Shown in pieces: positions 40,725 to 48,208 of a stretch of DNA of 48,208 nucleotides. The notes under the pieces were generated by a model. It was not told where the DNA came from and searched no databases. It saw only the letters and a program-made list of their open reading frames with translations. Location of the stretch: NCBI GenBank assembly GCA_013042055.1, contig JABDQW010000023.1:1-48208 (forward strand). The letters are read 5' to 3'. This DNA is from Gammaproteobacteria bacterium. Its GTDB lineage: Bacteria > Pseudomonadota > Gammaproteobacteria > SZUA-229. Each line of letters starts with the position of its first letter. Position 1 is the stretch's first letter. The position numbers and the translations under genes were made by a program.

Positions 40725-40781
40725 CCTGTCACGGTTCAGGCTGGTCTTCGTGTCCGTAAGCTTGCTCTTCACTCAAACCGT
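40725..40781. repeat. Dispersed intergenic repeat (copy near 26941-26996)
   Basis: CCTGTCACGGTTCAGGCTGGTCTTCGTGTCCGTAAGCTTGCTCTTCACTCAAACCGT vs CCTGTCGCGCTTCAGGCTGGTCTTCGTGTCCGTAAGCTTTTTCTTCCTCAAACCGT. Confidence 0.85.
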
Positions 40782-40864
40782 AGCTATTGCTATGCTTTTC
40801 GCTCCAGAGCAGCGCTTACGAACACGGGCGAGTCGTTCCAATACACGAAGGGGTTCGGGCGCAT

Positions 40865-40920
40865 GCAGGAGCGACTTTAGTCGCGATTTCGGCCGAAATT
40901 CGCGATTAAAGTCGCTACAG
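40865..40920. repeat. REP-like inverted pair
   Basis: GCAGGAGCGACTTTAGTCGCGATTTCGGCCGAAATTCGCGATTAAAGTCGCTACAG. Confidence 0.8.
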
Positions 40921-40953
40921 ACCCTCTCCTGCAAATCGTATGTGGATTCATTG

Positions 40954-41640
40954 CTACAACGTTCGAGTAGCGATCGCGTCGATTAGTGCGTCCGACAACT
41001 GACTGCGATTGAATTCCTGAAGATAAACGCCACAGTCGAGCTGTTCCCTCAGGTCGGTCGCATTGTCCATCTGTCCATCCGGGTCGTCATTCAGCTTGTT
41101 GAGTACAATGCCGGCGAGTTCGAGGCCGCGCGTCCTGATCGCCTCGACATTCAGCAAAACCTGGTTCAATACACCCAGCGTGTTTTCGGCAACCAGCAGC
41201 ACCGGCAGCTGTAACGCCACGGCCAGATCGGCGTTCAGTCCGTCCCCGGTTATTGGCGAATAGAAGCCGCCGGCGCCTTCCACCAGCAGGAAGTGGCCTT
41301 CGCTGTTATCCAGGCATGCGTCAACGAGCTGTTCAGTAGTAAGCTGCGTATGGGCCAATCGGGCCGCGCGAGCCGGTGAAATTGGCGGTTGAAAGCGGTA
41401 CGGACAGACATCCGCCAACGTGCCGCCGTATGCAGCGGCTTGCATCAAGGCCTGCGCGTCGCTCGGCAACAGCTCACCCTGCACGAAGTCGCAGCCCGAT
41501 TCGACCGGTTTGCGCGGTACAACCGGAAACTGTTTTTCTGTTAGTGCTTTTGCCAGCAGCACGCCGATATAGGTTTTACCGACACCGGTGCTGGTACCGG
41601 TGATGAAGATGCCTGGCAGCGATGGCGTTTGCCTGATCAT
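40954..41640 (-). CDS. bioD: Dethiobiotin synthase
   Basis: GIFITGTSTGVGKTYIGVLLAKAL; KPVESGC; LLVEGAGGFYSPI. Confidence 0.94.
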   Translation of the reverse strand: MIRQTPSLPGIFITGTSTGVGKTYIGVLLAKALTEKQFPVVPRKPVESGCDFVQGELLPSDAQALMQAAAYGGTLADVCPYRFQPPISPARAARLAHTQLTTEQLVDACLDNSEGHFLLVEGAGGFYSPITGDGLNADLAVALQLPVLLVAENTLGVLNQVLLNVEAIRTRGLELAGIVLNKLNDDPDGQMDNATDLREQLDCGVYLQEFNRSQLSDALIDAIATRTL

Positions 41641-41659
41641 CCTAGATTCCGCAGTTGAA

Positions 41660-41778
41660 CACAGATTTAACGCTGCACCGCTAGCGTCAGGGCAAGGCGC
41701 GACTTGCAGCTAATGGCCGTCGTCCTTGGCAAAAGTTGCAACGCCGCCATGGCGCTAGCGGAGCGGCGATAAACTGTG
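41660..41778. repeat. MITE-like palindromic element with about 25-bp imperfect terminal inverted repeats
   Basis: CACAGATTTAACGCTGCACCGCTAGCG / CGCTAGCGGAGCGGCGATAAACTGTG. Confidence 0.75.
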
Positions 41779-41884
41779 TAGCGACTCACCCGTTGGGTGA
41801 ACGTAAAATACTGCATAACTTTTCGAATAATCATAGAGTTGACTAGAAGTAATAGCGATCAACTGCGGAATCTAGGATCATGCG

Positions 41885-42769
41885 TTACTCGATCAACAGC
41901 TTTCTCGCCTGTTGGTATTTCGCCGCGGTTTTTTCGGCAATATCGGTGGGCAATTCCGGTCCGGGAGCGGTCTTGTTCCAATCCAGCTGCTCAAGATAGT
42001 CGCGCACGAACTGTTTATCGAAGCTGACCGGGCTGGTACCGGGCTGATACGCGTCGACCGGCCAGAAACGAGAAGAATCCGGGGTCAGTACTTCATCGAT
42101 CAGCGTTAAGGTCCCGTCCCGGTCGAGGCCAAATTCAAATTTGGTGTCAGCGATGATGATACCGTGCTCGCGGGCGTAATCGGCTGCTTCGCGGTAAAGG
42201 CGCAGGCTGGCATCGCGCACCTGAGCAGCAATCTCTGTGCTGAGCAATGTTTCAGATGCGGCGAAATCAATATTCTGATCGTGTGAGCCGACACTGGCTT
42301 TGGTCGAGGGTGTATAAATGACCTCGGGCAAGCGATCGGCGATTGTTAGGCCGGGCGGCAGCGCAATACCGCAGACGGCCCCGGTTTGTTGATAGTCTTT
42401 CCAGCCTGAGCCGATCAGATAACCGCGGACGATGGCTTCGACTGGTAGTGCCTTGAGTTTTCTAACAATCATCGCGTGATGCTCGACTTCAGCGCGTTCA
42501 GCTGCGTCGGGTAGCGCTTGCTCGAGTGGCATGGTGCTGAGATGGTTAGGGATAATATGCGCCAGCTTTTGCATCCAAAAGCGGGTGACCTGGTTCAGGA
42601 TCATGCCTTTGCCCGGGATGGGCGTCGGCATGACGACGTCGAAAGCGGAGATGCGATCGGTCGTGACGATCAGCATATGACGGTCATCGATATCGTAGAT
42701 ATCCCGGACTTTGCCTTTGTGCAGCAGTGGCAGGCTCTTGATGTGACTTGTGTATAGCGCTTTTGGCAT
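41885..42769 (-). CDS. purC: Phosphoribosylaminoimidazole-succinocarboxamide synthase
   Basis: [75 protein letters not shown]. Confidence 0.96.
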   Translation of the reverse strand: MPKALYTSHIKSLPLLHKGKVRDIYDIDDRHMLIVTTDRISAFDVVMPTPIPGKGMILNQVTRFWMQKLAHIIPNHLSTMPLEQALPDAAERAEVEHHAMIVRKLKALPVEAIVRGYLIGSGWKDYQQTGAVCGIALPPGLTIADRLPEVIYTPSTKASVGSHDQNIDFAASETLLSTEIAAQVRDASLRLYREAADYAREHGIIIADTKFEFGLDRDGTLTLIDEVLTPDSSRFWPVDAYQPGTSPVSFDKQFVRDYLEQLDWNKTAPGPELPTDIAEKTAAKYQQARKLLIE

Positions 42770-42837
42770 AGTGATGATTTAAGATGCGTGTCTGATCAGT
42801 ATTTAATGGAAGAGCGTTATTCTACGCGGAGTTACAG

Positions 42838-43590
42838 ATGACAACAAAGCAATCCGAGTCGGACCGTGATGGCATAAAAAACGTCAGCGTCGTCACACAC
42901 GTCAGCTTCGAGAACCTGGGGAGCTTCGAACAAATCCTCAGAGAAGCTGGATACACGATCAACTATATCAGTGCCAGCAGTGGGGGCTTGACCGAAATCC
43001 GGCCGCAATCGGATGACTTGCTGATCATTCTAGGCGGACCGATCAGCGTCAATGATGTCGATGCGTATCCGTTTCTGCGAGCCGAACTCGAGCTGCTCAA
43101 TGAGCGCTTGTCTGTAAATAAGCCAACCCTGGGCATTTGTTTGGGCGCCCAGTTGATTGCCAAGGCGCTGGGGGCAGCGGTGTATCCCGGTTCCGTGAAG
43201 GAAATCGGTTGGTCGCCGATTCAGTTGAGCGATGGTGGTAGCCGCTCTGCGCTGCGACATCTCGTCGGTGAAGATGTCTGTGTGTTGCACTGGCATGGCG
43301 AAACTTTCGATCTGCCCGATGATGCTGGACTGTTGGCATCCAGCCAAAGCTATCCTCACCAGGCATTCGACTACGGCAATACGCTGGCCTTGCAGTTTCA
43401 TCCGGAAGTGACGCAACGCGGGCTCGAACCGTGGTTTGTCGGCCATGCCGTCGAAATTCAACAGACCGACGGTATCTCCGTGTCCCAACTGCGTGCTGAC
43501 AGCGCGCGTTATGCCGATACTCTACAGGCACGTGGCTACCGCTTTCTGCTGGAATGGCTCGACGATGTGTCCGAACAAGCCTCCGCGTGA
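42838..43590 (+). CDS. Class I glutamine amidotransferase domain protein (GMP synthase-like)
   Basis: LLIILGGPISVND, PTLGICLGAQLIAKALGAAVYPGSVKEIGW, LALQFHPEVT. Confidence 0.9.
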   Translation: MTTKQSESDRDGIKNVSVVTHVSFENLGSFEQILREAGYTINYISASSGGLTEIRPQSDDLLIILGGPISVNDVDAYPFLRAELELLNERLSVNKPTLGICLGAQLIAKALGAAVYPGSVKEIGWSPIQLSDGGSRSALRHLVGEDVCVLHWHGETFDLPDDAGLLASSQSYPHQAFDYGNTLALQFHPEVTQRGLEPWFVGHAVEIQQTDGISVSQLRADSARYADTLQARGYRFLLEWLDDVSEQASA

Positions 43591-44306
43591 ACGCCCGCGC
43601 GATCAGCAAGCAATTGAGAACACTTGCTGATGCCGAGATTGCGTGCCATTCGCAAGGTTTTTTCAAGACAGGCAAGGGCGAATACGGTGAAGGCGACCGT
43701 TTTTTAGGTATACGCGTCCCGGAATTGCGACGATACATCAGGCAGTTTCGTGACGTTGCACTCGATGAGGTGTTGCGCTTGCTCGCTTCTGACTACCACG
43801 AAGAACGTCTGTTCGCATTGCTGTTGTTGGTCGATCAGTTCAAACGGGGCCCGGACCCGCAGCGGCGCTGGATATACCAGCACTACCTGGCCAATACGCA
43901 CCACATCAACAACTGGGACCTGGTCGACTGTTCCGCCGACAAGATCGTTGGGGTCTGGCTGCAGCAACGCAGTCGTAAGCCGTTGTATCGATTGGCCAGG
44001 TCGACATCGCTGTGGGAGCGGCGGATCGCGATAATGGCAACATTCCATCTGATTCGGCAACACGACTTCGAAGATGCGTTAGCGATTTGCGAATTGTTGC
44101 TCAACGATGAGGAAGACCTGATTCACAAAGCCGCGGGGTGGATGTTACGTGAGATCGGCAAGCGCGATACCGCCGTGGAAATGGCGTTCCTCGATGTCCA
44201 TTACGCCGTCATGCCGCGCACGATGTTGCGTTATGCGATTGAACGCTTGCCGGAAGCCGACCGGCGCGCTTATCTGATCGGAAAAAGGGCTTCCCCTGAT
44301 TACTGA
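43587..44306 (+). CDS. DNA alkylation repair protein (AlkD-like)
   Basis: GEGDRFLGIRVPELRRYIRQF, HHINNWDLVDCSADKIVGVWL, KAAGWMLREIGKRD; GTG start overlapping the upstream stop. Confidence 0.88.
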   Translation: MNARAISKQLRTLADAEIACHSQGFFKTGKGEYGEGDRFLGIRVPELRRYIRQFRDVALDEVLRLLASDYHEERLFALLLLVDQFKRGPDPQRRWIYQHYLANTHHINNWDLVDCSADKIVGVWLQQRSRKPLYRLARSTSLWERRIAIMATFHLIRQHDFEDALAICELLLNDEEDLIHKAAGWMLREIGKRDTAVEMAFLDVHYAVMPRTMLRYAIERLPEADRRAYLIGKRASPDY

Positions 44307-44318
44307 CAGGGGTAATGA

Positions 44319-44393
44319 GTCCGCGAACAACGCAAATAACGCCAATAAGTCTTTATCATTAGCATTTTTGCGTTAGTCGCGTATTTCGCGGAC
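44319..44393. repeat. MITE-like palindromic element, short diverged copy 3
   Basis: GTCCGCGAACAACGCAAATAACGCCAATAAG...CATTAGCATTTTTGCGTTAGTCGCGTATTTCGCGGAC. Confidence 0.75.
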
Positions 44394-44613
44394 TAAATTA
44401 TCATGATCTGTTGGCAGATCGTCCAGGCGATTTGAATGACGGATGTCCCTGATTTTCCCGTCCTTTTCTTTATCAAGCGCTTTCGCTAAAATAATATGCC
44501 TTGTCCGCAGTTTGAGCTGACATCTGGCGTGCGGCAACAAGGTGTCAGTATTCTGAGATAGTCTATTTAAATCAGTTGGTTAGTCCGGCTGTTCGGATAA
44601 TTTTGGGTAAAAA

Positions 44614-47600
44614 ATGAGCACCACACAAGATCTGCAGATTCGTTACGGTTTACCTGAGAAACAGGGCCTGTATGACCCAGCGATGGAAAAGGACAGTTGC
44701 GGTGTCGGGTTCGTGGCGCAAATCAAAGGCCTTGCCAGCCACCAGATACTTAGAGATGCGAACCATATTCTACAACGCATGGTGCACCGCGGCGGTTGTG
44801 GATGTGAACCCAATACGGGTGATGGTGCCGGCATCCTGACCAGTTTGCCTTACGAATTCCTCGGGCGTGTGGCGCGCGACGATTTGGGCGTCGCATTGCC
44901 GCAAAAGGGTCGCTTCGCTGCCGGCAATGTTTTTTTGCCTGTCAACGAGGCATCCCGCGCGCATTGTAAAAAATTCGTCGAGCAGATGATCGCCGAACAG
45001 GGGCAGCAGCTGTTGGGCTGGCGTCAGTTGCCCATCGATACCGACGGCGCCGATGTCGGCCCGACCGCGCGTCAGTCGCAGCCGCACATGGAGCAGCTTT
45101 TCATCGCTGCTGCCAATGGGATCGAGGGCGATGCCTTTGAACGCCAGCTGTACATCATTCGCAAGCGCAGCACGCACGCGCTACGCGGCGATAAAAACAT
45201 CGAACAGAGTAAGTTGTTCTACATCTGCTCGCTGTCGACCAAGGTGATCATCTACAAGGGCATGCTGACCGCACACCAGGTCAAGCCTTTTTACACCGAC
45301 CTGCAACAAAACGACTACACAGCCCATTTGGCGATGGTGCATTCGCGCTTCAGCACCAATACCTTCCCGTCGTGGGACCGCGCTCAACCTAACCGCTTCA
45401 TGAGTCACAACGGTGAAATCAATACGCTGTTGGGCAACAAAAACTGGATGGCGGCGCGCCAGGGTGTGGTTGAATCAGACCTGTTCGGCGACGACATCAA
45501 GAAATTGTTCCCGATCGTCGAAAAAGACTGCTCCGATTCCGGCACTTTCGATAACGTACTCGAATTTCTATTGATGTCGGGTCGAACGCTGCAGGAAGCG
45601 GTGATGATGATGGTGCCCGAGGCCTGGCAGCAAGACGTCAATATGGATGAGTCCAAACGGGCTTTCTATCGTTTTCACTCGGCTCTGATGGAACCTTGGG
45701 ACGGTCCTGCATCGATCGCCTTCACCGATGGCCGTTACATTGGTGCGGTGCTCGATCGCAATGGGCTGCGCCCGAGCCGTTATTACCTGACCCACGATGA
45801 CCGCGTTATCATGGCGTCGGAGGTCGGTGTGCTCGAGGTCGATCCCGCCAACGTCAAATTCAAAGGCCGTTTGCAGCCCGGCAAGATGTTCCTGATCGAT
45901 TTCGATAAGGGTGAGTTGATCTCGGATGAGGTCCTCAAAGGCGATTTTGCCGCGCGTCTCCCCTACACCGAATGGCTCAAAAACCAGGAAATCAAGCTGG
46001 CAGACCTGAAGCCAGAGCAGGAGCCGCATGGCTTCCATCCCGAAACCCTGTTGGAGCGCATGCAGGCCTTTGGCTATACCGTTGAAACCATGCAGTTCAT
46101 GTTGATTCCTCTGGTGCAGGAATTGCGCGATCCGGTCGGTTCGATGGGTAACGATACCGCGTTAGCCTGTCTGTCCGATAAACCGCGCATGATCTACGAT
46201 TATTTCAAGCAATTGTTCGCGCAAGTCACCAATCCAGCGATCGATTCGATCCGTGAAGAGGTCGTGATGTCGCTGGAGTGCTATATCGGGCCGGAAGCGA
46301 ACCTGCTCGACACCACCGAGCAACACGCAAACCGGCTGCGTGTGCCGCATCCGATCCTCAACAACGAGGAACTGGAAGCGCTCAAGCACATGAATTATCG
46401 CGACTGGCGCAGCCTGACGATCGATATTACCTACGACAAGTCGGAAGGTCCCGACGGACTGTCCAAAAGCCTGGAAAATATCTGCTTCCAGGCAACCGAG
46501 GCCATCAATGACGGTTACAGCTTGATTGTGCTGTCCGACCGCAATCTCAGTGAGGATCGCGTCGCGGTGAGCACGCTGCTGGCCGTCGGCGCAGTGCACC
46601 ACCATCTGGTCGATAACCGGCTGCGTACACGCATCGGTATCGTCGTCGAAACCGGCGAGGCGCGCGAGGTGCACCACCACTGCCTGTTGGTGGGCTATGG
46701 CGCCGATGCGATCAATCCCTACCTGGCCTTCGAAGCCCTGTTCCAGGCCAAACGTGACGGTCTGTTGTCGGCGGATGAATACCCCAATGATGAATCCATC
46801 GTCGCTGATTACCGCAAAGGTGTGGTCAAAGGGATGTTCAAGGTCATGGCCAAGATCGGTATCTCGACCTTGCAGTCCTACAAGGGAGCGCAGATTTTCG
46901 AAGCGGTCGGCCTCGGTGAAGGCGTTGTCGATCGCTGCTTCAAAGGCACCGTCAGCCGTATCAAGGGCGTTGAACTCGATGTGCTCGCCGAAGAGGCCTT
47001 GCGCCGTCATGAACTGGGCTATCCCAGCCGAGATGTCGTGCGTTTGCCAGTGCTGCCCAACCCGGGTGATTTTCATTGGCGTTCCGGCGGCGAGTTGCAT
47101 ATGTGGAATCCCGACACGATCGCCAATCTGCAGGCAGCGGCGCGCACCAACAGTAGAGACGCGTATCAACGCTTTGCCGATTTCGCCAACAACGAAGCCA
47201 CCCGACGTGCGACTCTGCGCGGCTTGCTGAAGTTCAAGGAGGGCGCTAATGGTGGACCGATAGCGCTCGATGAAGTTGAACCGGTCAAAGAGATCGTCAG
47301 GCGCTTTTCGACCGGCGCGATGAGCTTCGGCTCGATCTCCGCAGAGAGCCATGAGACGCTTGCAGTGGCGATGAATCGTCTCGGCGGCAAATCCAACACC
47401 GGTGAAGGTGGTGAGGATTCGGAACGCTTTGCTCCGTTACCGAATGGCGATTCCAAACGTTCTGCGATCAAGCAGGTCGCATCCGGTCGTTTTGGTGTTA
47501 CCAACTGGTATCTGACGAATGCGGATGAATTGCAGATCAAGGTTGCACAGGGCGCCAAGCCTGGTGAGGGTGGCGAACTGCCGGGCGGCAAGGTCGACGT

Positions 47601-48208
47601 TAATATCGCACGTATCCGTCATTCGACACCGGGTGTTGGCCTGATCAGCCCGCCGCCTCACCATGATATCTATTCGATCGAAGACCTGGCGCAGTTGATC
47701 CACGATCTGAAAAATTCCAACCCGTCGGCGCGCATCAGCGTCAAGCTGGTGTCTGAAATCGGTGTGGGTACAATTGCGTCGGGTGTTGCCAAGGCCTATT
47801 CCGACCATATCGTGATCGCCGGTCACGACGGCGGCACCGGGGCGTCGCCGCTGACTTCGGTCAAGCACGCCGGTTTGCCGTGGGAGCTGGGCGTGGCTGA
47901 AACGCATCAGACCCTGGTAATGAATGATCTGCGTTCTCGCGTTGCGCTGCAGACCGATGGCCAATTGAAAACGGGCCGCGATATCACGATTGCCGCGTTG
48001 CTCGGTGCCGAGGAGTTTGGCTTTTCCACCGCGCCGCTGATCACGCTGGGCTGTATCATGATGCGCAAGTGTCACTTGAACACCTGCCCGGTCGGCATCG
48101 CGACGCAGGATCCGGATCTGCGTAAGAAATTCAAGGGCGAACCCGAGCACGTGGTCAACTATCTGTTTATGGTGGCTGAGGAAATGCGCGGTTACATGGC
48201 CCAGCTGG
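44614..48208 (+). CDS. gltB: Glutamate synthase large subunit (partial, runs off window end)
   Basis: [39 protein letters not shown]...[82 protein letters not shown]. Open to the window end, so not in the ORF track. Confidence 0.97.
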   Translation, partial: MSTTQDLQIRYGLPEKQGLYDPAMEKDSCGVGFVAQIKGLASHQILRDANHILQRMVHRGGCGCEPNTGDGAGILTSLPYEFLGRVARDDLGVALPQKGRFAAGNVFLPVNEASRAHCKKFVEQMIAEQGQQLLGWRQLPIDTDGADVGPTARQSQPHMEQLFIAAANGIEGDAFERQLYIIRKRSTHALRGDKNIEQSKLFYICSLSTKVIIYKGMLTAHQVKPFYTDLQQNDYTAHLAMVHSRFSTNTFPSWDRAQPNRFMSHNGEINTLLGNKNWMAARQGVVESDLFGDDIKKLFPIVEKDCSDSGTFDNVLEFLLMSGRTLQEAVMMMVPEAWQQDVNMDESKRAFYRFHSALMEPWDGPASIAFTDGRYIGAVLDRNGLRPSRYYLTHDDRVIMASEVGVLEVDPANVKFKGRLQPGKMFLIDFDKGELISDEVLKGDFAARLPYTEWLKNQEIKLADLKPEQEPHGFHPETLLERMQAFGYTVETMQFMLIPLVQELRDPVGSMGNDTALACLSDKPRMIYDYFKQLFAQVTNPAIDSIREEVVMSLECYIGPEANLLDTTEQHANRLRVPHPILNNEELEALKHMNYRDWRSLTIDITYDKSEGPDGLSKSLENICFQATEAINDGYSLIVLSDRNLSEDRVAVSTLLAVGAVHHHLVDNRLRTRIGIVVETGEAREVHHHCLLVGYGADAINPYLAFEALFQAKRDGLLSADEYPNDESIVADYRKGVVKGMFKVMAKIGISTLQSYKGAQIFEAVGLGEGVVDRCFKGTVSRIKGVELDVLAEEALRRHELGYPSRDVVRLPVLPNPGDFHWRSGGELHMWNPDTIANLQAAARTNSRDAYQRFADFANNEATRRATLRGLLKFKEGANGGPIALDEVEPVKEIVRRFSTGAMSFGSISAESHETLAVAMNRLGGKSNTGEGGEDSERFAPLPNGDSKRSAIKQVASGRFGVTNWYLTNADELQIKVAQGAKPGEGGELPGGKVDVNIARIRHSTPGVGLISPPPHHDIYSIEDLAQLIHDLKNSNPSARISVKLVSEIGVGTIASGVAKAYSDHIVIAGHDGGTGASPLTSVKHAGLPWELGVAETHQTLVMNDLRSRVALQTDGQLKTGRDITIAALLGAEEFGFSTAPLITLGCIMMRKCHLNTCPVGIATQDPDLRKKFKGEPEHVVNYLFMVAEEMRGYMAQL

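Noticed and set aside
40692-40986. 62-78 aa plus-strand ORFs in the FKBP-bioD gap
   Set aside because: Composed of intergenic repeats; no protein family resemblance.
46162-47352. 396-aa minus-strand ORF
   Set aside because: Antisense to gltB; shadow ORF from codon bias.
47437-48150. 237-aa minus-strand ORF
   Set aside because: Antisense to gltB with no family motifs.

Overview
The window is a chromosomal segment from a gammaproteobacterium-like genome, and most of it is housekeeping genes. Left to right: a minus-strand block (tsaC partial, topA, smg, dprA, a LysM protein); def-fmt-rsmB-trkA-trkH-acyltransferase; dtd; hisBHAFIE-tatABC; gpmI; a minus-strand HDOD-histidine kinase plus REC-PAS-GGDEF-EAL pair; a secreted hypothetical; a small DUF3149-like ORF; an interrupted tRNA-Ile(CAU); rpoD; a thioredoxin/AhpC-like protein; tkt-gap-pgk-pyk-fba; an AGCS symporter; FKBP; bioD; purC; a GATase plus AlkD-like pair; and gltB (partial). 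The most interesting signals are outside the annotated ORFs. (1) A minus-strand candidate CsrB/RsmZ-type sRNA lies at about 13271-13459. It has twelve GGA motifs in about 150 nt, a rho-independent terminator on the same strand, and an upstream 18-bp palindrome TGTAGG-N6-CCTACA resembling a GacA/UvrY box. (2) A 278-nt ORF-less group I intron interrupts the anticodon loop of tRNA-Ile(CAU) downstream of rpoD. (3) Several families of palindromic or MITE-like intergenic repeats are present, including a recurring GCTAGCCCGCATTTCTCA motif and GTCCGCAAATGAACGCAAAT-bounded elements. All calls come from reading the sequence; no database search was run.
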